Assembly: GCA_022614805.1 (NCBI GenBank)
Contig: JAKEHY010000020.1
Span: forward strand, 25,449 to 89,448
From: Candidatus Zixiibacteriota bacterium
GTDB taxonomy: Bacteria; Zixibacteria; MSB-5A5; DSPP01
DNA length: 64,000 bases
Direction: 5' to 3'
Part shown: positions 8,456 through 17,270 of the stretch, in pieces
How the letters are laid out: every line of letters starts with the position of its first letter
Position numbering within the stretch: the stretch's first letter is position 1
Program-made: the position numbers and the translations under genes
Notes under the pieces: generated by a model
Databases searched by the model: none
Told to the model about the DNA's origin: nothing
What the model saw: the letters and a program-made list of their open reading frames with translations, nothing else

Positions 8456-9535
8456 CTACTTTTTTAAAAACCCGAACAGACGCGAAAAAAAACCTTTCCT
8501 TTTGGTTTCTTCTTTCCGGCCGCGCGCCAGCTCGGCGGGGCGCTGAACCGGACGGTTTCTCAAGTTGAAGTCGGGGCGGCCGACCGACCGGCGCAGCTCC
8601 GGCGACAAAGGCTTCGGACGCTCAACCGGCGGGCGGGCATGCTGTTCCACTTCCGACCCCGAGGTCTGACGGACTCCCGGCACGACCAGCGGCCGGTGAG
8701 ATTCGGGGAACCCCGAAGCGGGGGCCGGCTTGGACAACCCCGGAACCGGGCGGAACTGCTCTCCAACCGAGGGAGGCGACCCATCCGGCTGGGGGACGCC
8801 GACCGATTCCATTTTAGGACGCGACGACCCGGCCGCGGGCTGTTCTTCGGTACCCGGCTCCGCTCTTTTCGGCAGCTCCTCCCGGACCGGCGGATAAGCC
8901 GGTTCGACTGGACGGGGATTGGGCGCGTCCGCCGGTTTAGACCCGGCTTCCGATTTGGCCCGGGCTTTCTCCAAAACAATCTTGATGATGCACTTGAGCG
9001 TGTCAAAAACCCCGTCCCCCTTCACCGCCACGGCCTCGAAAAAAGGCAGCCCGTTTGGATTCAAGGCCGCCTCCAAAACGTCCAAGGGCAAAGCCCCCGG
9101 CAAATCCCGCTTGTTGTACTGAATGACCATCGGAATTTCGTTCAAGTTGTAGCCGTATTCCTGGAGGTTGTCGAGCAGGTTTTTCAGGCTCTCGGCGTTT
9201 TCCTCCATCTTCGACTCCTGCGAATCGGCCACGAAAACCAGCCCGTCCACTCCCCGCAAGACCAGTTTGCGGGTGGCGTTGTAGTAGACCTGGCCGGGGA
9301 CGGTGTAGAGTTGAAATTTGGTCGTGAAACCGGCGACGGACCCGATGTTGATCGGGAGGAAGTCAAAATACAAGGTCCGGTCGGCGTCGGTGGCCAGCGA
9401 AATCAACTCTCCTTTGGTGGGCTGGGGCACCTTTTTGTGGACGTACTGCAAGTTGGTGGTCTTGCCGGAAAGCCCGGGACCGTAATAGACGATCTTGCAG
9501 GATATTTCCTTGAAGGCGTAGTTTATCGAAACCAT
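8456..9535 (-). CDS. mglA: MglA-type Ras-like GTPase with long disordered C-terminal tail
   Basis: A 359-residue protein. Residues 1-195 are an MglA-family small GTPase: P-loop GPGLSGKT (19-26), switch region DADRTLYFDFLPINIG, TVPGQVYY (78-85) and the guanine-specificity motif NKRD (141-144). MglA sets the leading cell pole for type IV pilus and gliding machinery and is controlled by MglB. MglA proteins are normally about 195 residues. Here about 160 Pro-, Arg- and Ser-rich residues follow, ending in a basic and aromatic patch KGFFSRLFGFLKK that could be an amphipathic membrane anchor. Roadblock genes flank it on both sides, and pilB-T-C follow on the same strand. Confidence 0.9.
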   Translation of the reverse strand: MVSINYAFKEISCKIVYYGPGLSGKTTNLQYVHKKVPQPTKGELISLATDADRTLYFDFLPINIGSVAGFTTKFQLYTVPGQVYYNATRKLVLRGVDGLVFVADSQESKMEENAESLKNLLDNLQEYGYNLNEIPMVIQYNKRDLPGALPLDVLEAALNPNGLPFFEAVAVKGDGVFDTLKCIIKIVLEKARAKSEAGSKPADAPNPRPVEPAYPPVREELPKRAEPGTEEQPAAGSSRPKMESVGVPQPDGSPPSVGEQFRPVPGLSKPAPASGFPESHRPLVVPGVRQTSGSEVEQHARPPVERPKPLSPELRRSVGRPDFNLRNRPVQRPAELARGRKEETKRKGFFSRLFGFLKK

Positions 9536-9543
9536 CAGGGGCC

Positions 9544-9882
9544 CTACATCAAAGCCAGCCGGGATGCCGCGTTTTTAATCTCCAGCCGCACCAGTCCGAT
9601 GTTGACGCGCGAATCGGTGGTGACCACCAGAATTCCCTTCCCCACATCGGCCAGAAAGATTTTCCCCCGTTCGGCCTCGATGGTCACCTGTTTCAAGGGC
9701 GTCTGGCGCAACCGTTCCAAAGACTTCTGCACGTTGGAGGTGATGGCGGCGGCCAAGGCCCCCACCGTGTCGTCCTCCGCGCCGGTGTTCAAATCGGCGG
9801 CGATAACGATGCCATCCTGGCCCACCAGCATGCTGCCGGTGACGCCGGAGGTTCGGTTAAGCTCCTCTAAGATCTGGTACAT
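9544..9882 (-). CDS. mglB: Roadblock/LC7-domain protein (MglB-like), second copy
   Basis: A 112-residue single-domain Roadblock/LC7 protein (MYQILEELNRTSGVTGSMLVGQDGIVIAADL...). Size and domain coverage fit a minimal MglB: N-terminal helix, strands, LEI-type C-terminal helix (LVRLEIKNAASRL). It ends 8 bases before the mglA-like gene and its start overlaps the end of the upstream membrane-roadblock gene by 26 bases, so translational coupling is likely. Of the four roadblock proteins here it is the most likely direct GTPase-activating partner of the MglA, but that is inferred from gene order and size. Confidence 0.85.
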   Translation of the reverse strand: MYQILEELNRTSGVTGSMLVGQDGIVIAADLNTGAEDDTVGALAAAITSNVQKSLERLRQTPLKQVTIEAERGKIFLADVGKGILVVTTDSRVNIGLVRLEIKNAASRLALM

Positions 9883-10795
9883 GGTGTCCCTCCCGACTGG
9901 TTTTCAAAACCGGTTCGTACTTTTCCTGCCAGTGGCGGCGAATCATTTCCACGGCCCGCACCAGCCGGACGTTTAAGAGTTCGTCCGCCGGCGGTTCCAC
10001 CACGGCCACCAAATAGAATTCCAAGACCTTCTGCACGTACACCTTCCCGGCGGTGGTGGAAAGCTCCATCGACTGGAAGTCGGAGTGGTCCACTCGGGAG
10101 GCCAGCTCTTTGTTGCGCTCGACTAAAACCAAACCCCAGGCGGCCCAGAGTTCATCTTCCCAGGCTCCGCCGGACTCGAAGCGGGCCAAAACCAGTCCTT
10201 CCTCGTCCACCAGATAGGCTTTCCGCACCCCGCGCTGCTCCCCGATGTAGGCCAAGGCGTCGTCAAAGTTGATTTCCCGCAAGTCGTGACGAGGGGACGC
10301 GCCCGCTTCCGGGCGGACCTTCGCGGGTTCCATGGTTCGATGGGAGCCGCCGGCTGGGGGGGGAGCCGCCGACCGGTTGACCGGCTCGGTTGCCCTGGTC
10401 GGCCGCGGCCGTTTAAGGGAGCTGCCCCACAAATTTTTCAGAAGGAACGGAGCCAAAACCGCCATAAGCAAAAAACCCGGAAAGTAGGCATACCAGCCTT
10501 CCTTCATAGCTTGGGCCAAAGGCTGCGAGTGGATGACCGAAAGCAAAACTCCCAAAACCGTACCGGCGAAAAGACGGTAGGCCGAGGTTCCCAAAGTGAA
10601 TCCTACCGTTTTCCCCATCCCGGCTTCCGGGAAAACCAGGAAAAAAACCAGAAAGTAATAGGCGGCTTCGGCGGCCAACAAACGCGGGCCGGCCCATCCG
10701 GCGTAATCGAAGCCGAAGCCGGCCGGGAAGAAAATCACCGGCACCGCCGCCAGAAGAAAAAGGAGAATCAAAGCCATGCGCAACTCTTTTGACAT
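9857..10795 (-). CDS. Membrane-anchored roadblock-domain protein
   Basis: A 312-residue protein. The N-terminal 125 residues hold about four transmembrane segments (7-25, 37-55, 65-85 and 95-120). A Pro/Arg-rich linker (about 126-160) follows, then a Roadblock-like domain (about 165-290; EINFDDALAYIGEQRGVRKAYLVDEEGLVLARF). I know of no named family with this arrangement. It would place a roadblock surface at the inner membrane and could recruit the MglA/MglB proteins encoded next to it. The ATG at 10795 has an AAGGAG site. The roadblock assignment is from pattern and context and is less certain than for the two shorter copies. Confidence 0.7.
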   Translation of the reverse strand: MSKELRMALILLFLLAAVPVIFFPAGFGFDYAGWAGPRLLAAEAAYYFLVFFLVFPEAGMGKTVGFTLGTSAYRLFAGTVLGVLLSVIHSQPLAQAMKEGWYAYFPGFLLMAVLAPFLLKNLWGSSLKRPRPTRATEPVNRSAAPPPAGGSHRTMEPAKVRPEAGASPRHDLREINFDDALAYIGEQRGVRKAYLVDEEGLVLARFESGGAWEDELWAAWGLVLVERNKELASRVDHSDFQSMELSTTAGKVYVQKVLEFYLVAVVEPPADELLNVRLVRAVEMIRRHWQEKYEPVLKTSREGHHVPDLRGA

Positions 10796-10804
10796 CGTCG
10801 CTCC

Positions 10805-11692
10805 TTATCCGGCCAAAAGGGCAAAGTCCAAAAAAGCCCCCACCTTCATCTTGAAAGCTCCCAGGTTAATCTCGGGACGGAAGACCACCATCAGCACCTT
10901 TTCCTCCATCCGCACGGCCAGAAAGCTCATCCCGTCCGTGTCGATCCAAACTTTTTCCAACTGCCCCAGCTCCACCTTTTCGAGATTCGTTTCCGCCACC
11001 AGAAAGACGGAGGCGGAGACGGCCGCCAGGCTGTCGGCATCCCAGTTCCCCTTAAAGCGCTTGTCGATTACGAGTCCCTCCCGGTTCACGACCATAAGGG
11101 CGTCCACTTCCGGTATGGCAAAAAGCTCGTCGATGGCCTCTTCCGGGCCGATGACGGAATCGGCGGTTCGTTCGGTTTCCAACGTGAAGATGTCGGAATC
11201 CCCCCGCCGCCGCCCCGGCTTGACCGGCTCGGAAAAACTGGGGCGGGGAACCTCCGCAGCGGGACGGGTCTTGCCCGCTTCCTTGCGGCAAAGCTCCAAG
11301 AGGTATTTGACTTCCTGATTTTCCGGGTCGGTGATGTGCAGCTTTTCCAAAATCGACAGGGCTTCGGCCAGCTTCTTTTTGTGGATGAAAATTTCGCACA
11401 GCAAAAGCTCGGTGGCGCGGGTGCGGCCGTCCAGGCGGATGGCCTCTTCCAGCGCTTTTTCGGCCAACTCGTACATCTGGCGGTCCAGGTGGACCTTGGC
11501 CATCACCAGGTGGGCCGAACCGTAGTTGGGGTGCAGCTTGAGCCCGCTCCGGCAGATCTCCAAGGCCTTATCCAGCTGCCCCTTGCGCCGGTAGGCGTCC
11601 GCCAGGGCGGCAAAAATCTGGGAGTTTGGATTTTCCGCCAGAATTTTTTCGCACTTGGCGATGCGGTCGTCCAACTCGGCTAAATTAAGCAT
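10805..11692 (-). CDS. TPR protein with C-terminal roadblock-like domain
   Basis: A 295-residue soluble protein. Residues 1-130 are three to four tetratricopeptide repeats (IFAALADAYRRKGQLDKALEICRSGL, AHLVMAKVHLDRQMYELAEKALEEAI and further units). A basic linker follows (about 145-170), then a Roadblock/LC7-like domain at about 190-290 (AIDELFAIPEVDALMVVNREGLVIDKRF ... VWIDTDGMSFLAVRMEEKVLMVVF). The TPRs offer a protein-binding scaffold and the roadblock end could join an MglB-type heterodimer. It is 9 bases upstream of the membrane-roadblock gene on the same strand. Confidence 0.75.
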   Translation of the reverse strand: MLNLAELDDRIAKCEKILAENPNSQIFAALADAYRRKGQLDKALEICRSGLKLHPNYGSAHLVMAKVHLDRQMYELAEKALEEAIRLDGRTRATELLLCEIFIHKKKLAEALSILEKLHITDPENQEVKYLLELCRKEAGKTRPAAEVPRPSFSEPVKPGRRRGDSDIFTLETERTADSVIGPEEAIDELFAIPEVDALMVVNREGLVIDKRFKGNWDADSLAAVSASVFLVAETNLEKVELGQLEKVWIDTDGMSFLAVRMEEKVLMVVFRPEINLGAFKMKVGAFLDFALLAG

Positions 11693-11735
11693 TCAGTTTC
11701 TGCAAGTTATGTGCGTCGTCCATTTTCGGCAAGGC

Positions 11736-12101
11736 TCAGCTCATTACTTTTTTAATGCGCGCGACCCCAAAGGCCATTCCCGCTCCGGCACCGAACTGCA
11801 ACAACGAAACCGTAGTGGGAGAAACGGCGGCAAAGCCGGCGGCTCCCAAGAAGCTCAAGAGCTGGGAAGCGGCGAAAAGAAGCAAAGCCGCCGCCAGCCA
11901 TTGCCAGCCGGCGGAAAGTTCTCCCCCCCGGGTCAGCCGGTACACCTTGAAGGCGAAGGCCAGACCGAAGGCGCTGAAAATCCCCGCAACGAGCGATAAA
12001 ACAATCCCCCAGAAGGGGGCCGCCGCGCCGGGCAGGTTGTCGGCCCGGGCCGAACCGAAGAAAAGCAAAATGAACCCAAACGTCAAAAGCACCGCTTTCA
12101 T
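11736..12101 (-). CDS. Small membrane protein of unknown function
   Basis: A 121-residue protein with an N-terminal signal-like segment (residues 1-20, ending Ala-Arg-Ala) and three further hydrophobic helices (about 28-52, 67-85 and 95-115), so probably integral to the inner membrane. I do not recognise a family. It lies 3 bases after the DUF4388 gene and 43 bases before the TPR-roadblock gene on the same strand, so it belongs to the same transcription unit and may help anchor that module. Confidence 0.6.
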   Translation of the reverse strand: MKAVLLTFGFILLFFGSARADNLPGAAAPFWGIVLSLVAGIFSAFGLAFAFKVYRLTRGGELSAGWQWLAAALLLFAASQLLSFLGAAGFAAVSPTTVSLLQFGAGAGMAFGVARIKKVMS

Positions 12102-12104
12102 AGT

Positions 12105-13274
12105 CTACTCCTTCTTTATCTGCCGGTATACTTCGACTTCCAAATCATATTTTCCCACCAGCCCCCGCTCTTCGGCAAAGATGGCGGCGGCCTCCTTGCG
12201 CATGTCGTTGCCGACCTTTTTGTAAACCGCTCCTCCCAGAACCAGCCGCACCACCTCCAACCCGTCCGCCAGAATACTCCCCAGCCCGGCCAACAACTTG
12301 TGCAGCCGGATTTCTTTCGGCAGTTCCGCCAGCCGGCTTAAAAAATCGCTCTGGTTGAAATGCTCGTCTCCATACAAAAAGGAGGCCAGGTAAAAATCGA
12401 TTCCCTTTTTTTCCTGCGGGGAAGGCAGCCGCCGCCGGAAAAAATTTTTCCCCACCTTTTTGTCGAACACCCGCACCAAAACGGAAAAGCAGGCGGAAAA
12501 AACCCGCAGGGCGATCGAGAAAACCAACTCCTCCTCTTCCCGCGTGGAAAGCCGGGAGCGGCTTTTCGGGAGCGCCTCCACCAGGCCGTTCTGCACCAGC
12601 TGGTGGAGGGCCTTGGAGGTTACAAACTCCCCCATGGGGGAGGCCCGCAGGACTTCCGGGTAGGTCCGGCTGCCGTCGATTAAAATCATAACGGCGAGCT
12701 GGTCGACCGTCATCGTTATTTCCTCGCCGCGGACTTTGGGGTTGGCGGAAAGCTTCAAGGGAAGGTGGGCGGCCGGCAGGGTTTTTTGTATTTCGACCCA
12801 CTCGTCAATGCGCCGGGCCCCCTCCAGAATGACCGAGGAGGTCGGCAGCTCGGTTAAAATCTGGCTGGCCGCTGGGGTCTTCCCTTCGTAGAACATAAAC
12901 TCCCCTTCATTCCAACCAAACAGATTGTACACGATTTCCTCGATTTGCAGCTTCAGGGCCGCCACGATCTCTTCCCGCGAAAAGAGGTTCAGCTCGATTA
13001 AGGTCACCCCCAGCTTTTTGCCGGTGGATTTGTGCAACGAGATGGCCCGCTCCAGGTCCGGTTTCGAGATTTTCCCCCGCTTTAAGAGCAAATTTCCCAG
13101 CAAATCCTCTTCGTCGTTGGCGGATAAGGCATAGACGACGTTGCCGTTTTTGAAGTAAATCTCTTTTTTCAAGGGTCCTTTGGTGACCGCCAAAGCCCCC
13201 GTTTTCTTCCCCTGCGAAAGCAATTGCAGAATGTCCGAAAAAGAGACGGTATTCAGGTTGCCGGTAAACGCCAT
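12105..13274 (-). CDS. DUF4388 (PATAN) domain protein with MshEN-like helical repeats
   Basis: About 389 residues from the ATG at 13274; the frame could also start three codons earlier at a TTG. The N-terminus MAFTGNLNTVSFSDILQLLSQGKKTGAL is the typical start of a DUF4388/PATAN domain (about 1-100). Such domains occur in gliding, twitching and polarity regulators. Residues about 60-130 contain LGNLLLKRGKISKPDLERA and LGVTLIELNLFSREEIVAAL, resembling the GspE_N/MshEN repeats at the start of the nearby PilB. The C-terminal 220 residues have no fold I can name. It is the first gene of the minus-strand block leading to mglA and pilBTC. Confidence 0.75.
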   Translation of the reverse strand: MAFTGNLNTVSFSDILQLLSQGKKTGALAVTKGPLKKEIYFKNGNVVYALSANDEEDLLGNLLLKRGKISKPDLERAISLHKSTGKKLGVTLIELNLFSREEIVAALKLQIEEIVYNLFGWNEGEFMFYEGKTPAASQILTELPTSSVILEGARRIDEWVEIQKTLPAAHLPLKLSANPKVRGEEITMTVDQLAVMILIDGSRTYPEVLRASPMGEFVTSKALHQLVQNGLVEALPKSRSRLSTREEEELVFSIALRVFSACFSVLVRVFDKKVGKNFFRRRLPSPQEKKGIDFYLASFLYGDEHFNQSDFLSRLAELPKEIRLHKLLAGLGSILADGLEVVRLVLGGAVYKKVGNDMRKEAAAIFAEERGLVGKYDLEVEVYRQIKKE

Positions 13275-13424
13275 CTTCTCCAATACCCCCTTGTCTTTAT
13301 TAGTATCGGGTTGGGCCGGAGTTTTCTTTACAACGCAAAACCGCCGATAGCGGCAATTCCCACCCCCGTTTTATCCCGATAAGTTCCAGCCAGAACGGCG
13401 ATTCCAGAAAGCCGGCCAAGCGGC

Positions 13425-15677
13425 CTATAAAACCGGCACCGAAAGCTTGCGGCCCGAAACATGGGCGGTGGCAACCAGCCCCTTCCCCTCTTTTTTGAAG
13501 GCCACCATTCCATCCCGGAAAGCAAAAAAGAGCTTATTTGGAACGGCTTCCGGCAGGCGGTACAGGCGTTGGGTGGAAACCACCGCCTTCATTTTTGGAT
13601 GGCGGCACAGGCTTTCCGCGCGGGAGAAATCGAGGGGGGCCACCAGAATGGTCGGCCTGAAAAAAAGGGAATCCAGAGGCGGCGGATGGGATTGGTTTTG
13701 GTGGGGAAGAAACAGAAATGAAAAGCCCGCCCCGCCCAACCGGAGCCCAAAAGGAATTGAATCGCCGGGAGCCAAAAGGTATTCGACGTTCCAAGCGGGA
13801 GATGCGCTGGTTCTCTTCTTGCCCCCCTCATCCACCGGCCAGCCAGTCCAATCCGGGTTGAATGCTTTGGCAATCGCCTCGGAGGCGGCCCGTCCCGATG
13901 AATCGAAACGCAAAGGCAGGTACGCTTCGATTTTCTCCTCCCCCCAATAGGCCAAAAACGGGTCCAGGACTTGGCGGGGGGTATGCGTTTTCTGTCCCAC
14001 CCGCCCTCCTCCTATCACAATCACTCGTCCCGAAAATGAGAAAACCGCAACCGTCTCTCCCCTCGCCTCCAAAACGGCCAGAGCGAACCCCGGTTTTTCT
14101 TTGAGCTCCGGCAGCCAGACCAGCGGGATAAGGCCGCCGACCAAAAGATACGCTGCGGTCTTCCGCCGTTGGGCTTTGAAGAGAAAAACGAGCAGGGCGA
14201 AAGCGCCAACGAACAGCAAAAAGGTCGTCCATCCGTCCGGGTGGGGGAGGGCAAAGTGAAAGAAAGGATGGCCCAAGAAAATTTCTTGAATCCGAAACAG
14301 GGCGTCAAAAAGAAAAATCATCCCGCCGGAAAGCAAGGAACCGGCCCCGAAAAAATTCAAGCCGGCGAAGAAAAACGCGCTCCAGGTAATGAGCATGGTC
14401 AACGGCACGGTAAAAAGGTTGGACAGAAGCGAAACCGGAGTTACCTGGTTGAAATAGAAGGCGATGAGCGGAAAGGTTGCCAGGAAGGCGACCAGGGGGG
14501 TGGTCAATACGGACAGGAACCAATGGCTGCGAGCATGCGTTTCAACGTAGCCGGCTTCTTTAAATGAGAAAAATATCAAAGCGAAAGCGGCCAGATAAGA
14601 GAGTTCAAAACCGATGTCGAAAAACCACAAGGGATTGAGGCAAAGAAGAAACAGAGCGGAAAGGCCCAGACTCTGCTCCCCTGAAATTTCGCGGTAAACG
14701 ACTTTTGAAACGGTCCAGAACGTGAACATTACGGCCGCCCGTAGAACGGAGGCCTGCAGGTCGGTGAGCAGGACAAAAATCCAGACCAAAGCCAAGGCGA
14801 CCAGATAGCGCCAGCGCAGGGGAACGTAAAAAAGCTTCAAAAACAAAATCGGCAAAAGCGCCACCCAGGCTACGTTGGCGCCGGAGACAGCTAACAAATG
14901 GAGGGTGCCCGTTTTTTCGAACAGCTCATAGGTGGAGGGCTCGATGTCTCGCGTGTCACCGAGAACGAATCCTTGTACGACTCCGGCCGCTTTGGGCGGC
15001 AGTCCCTGCGTCAGTTTCTCTTCGACCAAAAGGCGGACCTTTGCCAGACGGGTTCGCCAGTTGCCGGAGCTTTTGGCGGTGATGGAAATTCCCTTTTCGT
15101 CCTTGAGAAAAACCGCGCCCTCCACCCCCCGGATGCGCATATAACGGGCGAAATCGAGCGAGCCGGGGTTGGCCGGAGGCCAGAGGGAATCCAGGTAACC
15201 TGTAAATTCCATCCGGTCCCCCAAGGCAAAAGAAGAAATCGGCCGGCCGACGGAGAGTAAAAGCTTTCCCTCCAACCCAATTCTTTTTTTCCAGCCGACC
15301 GCCACCCGGTCGAGATAAATCCGGGTGCGGCCGGGCTTAATTTCCGGCAGTTCGCAAACCCGGCCGGAAACAACCATTCTTCGGTTGAGGCCGGCAAAAT
15401 CGGCCACCGAGCGCCCGGCCGCCACGTCGGTAGCGGCCGAATGGCGCAAAGCGCCCAGACCGACAAGCAGGGCTAAGAAACCAAAATTGGCGATGGCATT
15501 TTTGACGCGATGGTGGAAAAGGCCGGCAAAAAGTCCGGCCAGGGCGCAGGCGGAAAACCAGAAGAAAAGATTATTGGTGGTGAGGGCGGAAAGAAGAATT
15601 CCGGCGGCAAAGGCCAAAGCGGCCCAGAAGGCCGGGGCCGGTAACGTATGCTTGGCGATTTTCTCTGCGGCCCCCAT
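13425..15677 (-). CDS. comEC: ComEC/Rec2-type DNA uptake channel with degraded metallo-beta-lactamase domain
   Basis: A 750-residue polytopic membrane protein. It has N-terminal membrane helices, the OB-like ComEC N-terminal domain (about 90-200), the Competence domain core with GFVLGDTRDI and HLLAVSGANVAW, and a C-terminal region with the fold position of the metallo-beta-lactamase-like domain (about 530-750). ComEC passes single-stranded transforming DNA across the inner membrane. The C-terminal domain lacks the HxHxDH metal-binding motif: the expected site reads LPLRFDSSGRAASE. Transport may remain while nuclease activity is lost. It starts 6 bases after murJ. Type IV pilus retraction genes nearby could supply the uptake step. 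Confidence 0.85.
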   Translation of the reverse strand: MGAAEKIAKHTLPAPAFWAALAFAAGILLSALTTNNLFFWFSACALAGLFAGLFHHRVKNAIANFGFLALLVGLGALRHSAATDVAAGRSVADFAGLNRRMVVSGRVCELPEIKPGRTRIYLDRVAVGWKKRIGLEGKLLLSVGRPISSFALGDRMEFTGYLDSLWPPANPGSLDFARYMRIRGVEGAVFLKDEKGISITAKSSGNWRTRLAKVRLLVEEKLTQGLPPKAAGVVQGFVLGDTRDIEPSTYELFEKTGTLHLLAVSGANVAWVALLPILFLKLFYVPLRWRYLVALALVWIFVLLTDLQASVLRAAVMFTFWTVSKVVYREISGEQSLGLSALFLLCLNPLWFFDIGFELSYLAAFALIFFSFKEAGYVETHARSHWFLSVLTTPLVAFLATFPLIAFYFNQVTPVSLLSNLFTVPLTMLITWSAFFFAGLNFFGAGSLLSGGMIFLFDALFRIQEIFLGHPFFHFALPHPDGWTTFLLFVGAFALLVFLFKAQRRKTAAYLLVGGLIPLVWLPELKEKPGFALAVLEARGETVAVFSFSGRVIVIGGGRVGQKTHTPRQVLDPFLAYWGEEKIEAYLPLRFDSSGRAASEAIAKAFNPDWTGWPVDEGGKKRTSASPAWNVEYLLAPGDSIPFGLRLGGAGFSFLFLPHQNQSHPPPLDSLFFRPTILVAPLDFSRAESLCRHPKMKAVVSTQRLYRLPEAVPNKLFFAFRDGMVAFKKEGKGLVATAHVSGRKLSVPVL

Positions 15678-15683
15678 ACACCG

Positions 15684-17270
15684 TCAATCGGATTTAAATC
15701 GTCCAGCCACCCGCCGGAGAATGTTCACGAGCAGGTCCGTTTCCTGCACGTTCAGCAACTTTGCGAATAAGAGGTATAAACCGGAAAAAAGCAGGAACGA
15801 AACGGCCAGCACCAAAATCCGCTGCCACAACAATTCGGCCGTATGGTGATGGTAAAAAAATGCCAGGGCTACCCAGCAAACGAGTGCGGGGAAAAGCCCG
15901 GAAAGAAGAATCTTGAGAAAGTTCCGAAAAACCGGCCCGGCTTCCCATTCCGGAAGTTTTTTCCTGAAGAGAAAAAGCAAGAAGAAAAAGTTTATGAAAG
16001 CCGAGAAGGAGGCGGAAAAAGCCAGCCAGCGAAATCCCAACCCCAGCTTGTAAAAAGAAACGTTCAATACGATATTGGAGAAAACCGCAAGGATTCCCAC
16101 CTTGACCGGCGTTTTGGTGTCGGCAAAGGCGTAAAAGACCGGCGCCAGAACACGCACGCCGGAATACCCCAAAAGACCGAGGGCGTACAACTGCAAAGCC
16201 GAGGCGGTCTGAAGGGTATCGCCGGGGCCGAACCGGCCGTGCTGGAACAAAACCGAAATCACCGGAACGGCGGCGACGATCAAGAAAAGGGAGGCCGGCA
16301 GGTTGAGAAAGAAAACCAACCCCAGAGCGGAACGGGCCGTTTCGGCGACCCCTTTCAAGTCCTGGGCGGCCACTTTTTGCGATAAAGCGGGCAGAGACAC
16401 GGTGGCCAAGGCCACGCCGAAGACCCCGAGCGGAAAGTGCATCAAGCGAAAGGCGTAGTTCAAATAGGAAACCGCCCCCTCCGGCATCAAGGAGGCGATT
16501 TGCGTGTTGACGAAAATGTTGATTTCGGTGGAGGCAATCCCGGCCAAGGCCGGAACAATCAGGCCGGCGATGGCCAGAAGCTCCGGATGGCGGAAGGAAA
16601 AAACAGGCCGGTAGCGGTAGCCCTCCTTTTTTAACGAGGGCATCTGCACGGCCCATTGCAAGAAACCTCCCAACAAGACCCCGTACGCCATGCCGACTAT
16701 CGGTGGGTCAAAAAACGGGCACAAGGCAAACCCGGCGGCAATCATCCCTATATTAAGGAAGGAGGAGGAAAAAGCCGGCCAGGCGAAATGCCCGAGGGAG
16801 TTCAAAACCCCCATCGTCAAAGCCGCCAGGGCGACCAAAACGAGGTAGGGGAACATCAGCCGCGCCAGATTTACGGTCAGCTCCGCTTTGCCGGCTATTT
16901 TTCCGAACCCGGGGGCGATGGCCGAGACGATGGCCGGGGTGAAAACGATTCCCAAGAGAACAATCATTGCCAATACCACCACGAGGGCGTTGCCGACGAG
17001 ATTGAAAAGAAAAAAAGCGCTCGGTTTTCCCTCGAGAGAGAGTTTTTTGCTGAAGGCCGGAACGAAGGCGGCCGAAAGCGCCCCTTCGCCGAAAAACTCC
17101 CGCAGCAAATTGGGAATGCGAAAGGCGGCCACAAAGGCATCCATCTGCAACCCGGCCCCGAAGAGGTAGGCAAAAACCTGCTCCCGCACCAGTCCCAAAA
17201 TGCGCGAGCCGGCGGTGGCGGCCGAAACGCCGCCCGCCCGCCGGGCTAACTGTTGCTTTTCGGTTGACAA
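15684..17270 (-). CDS. murJ: Lipid II flippase MurJ (MviN)
   Basis: A 528-residue MOP-superfamily membrane protein with about 14 transmembrane helices. The N-terminus SRILGLVREQVFAYLFGAG and the following AFRIPNLLREFFGEGALSAAFVP are MurJ hallmarks, including the conserved arginines of the central cavity. It flips lipid II to the periplasmic face for peptidoglycan synthesis. The only sensible start is a TTG at 17270 with no obvious ribosome binding site. The 5' end overlaps the -35 box of the divergent rpsT promoter. It is followed by comEC, 6 bases on. Confidence 0.93.
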   Translation of the reverse strand: MSTEKQQLARRAGGVSAATAGSRILGLVREQVFAYLFGAGLQMDAFVAAFRIPNLLREFFGEGALSAAFVPAFSKKLSLEGKPSAFFLFNLVGNALVVVLAMIVLLGIVFTPAIVSAIAPGFGKIAGKAELTVNLARLMFPYLVLVALAALTMGVLNSLGHFAWPAFSSSFLNIGMIAAGFALCPFFDPPIVGMAYGVLLGGFLQWAVQMPSLKKEGYRYRPVFSFRHPELLAIAGLIVPALAGIASTEINIFVNTQIASLMPEGAVSYLNYAFRLMHFPLGVFGVALATVSLPALSQKVAAQDLKGVAETARSALGLVFFLNLPASLFLIVAAVPVISVLFQHGRFGPGDTLQTASALQLYALGLLGYSGVRVLAPVFYAFADTKTPVKVGILAVFSNIVLNVSFYKLGLGFRWLAFSASFSAFINFFFLLFLFRKKLPEWEAGPVFRNFLKILLSGLFPALVCWVALAFFYHHHTAELLWQRILVLAVSFLLFSGLYLLFAKLLNVQETDLLVNILRRVAGRFKSD

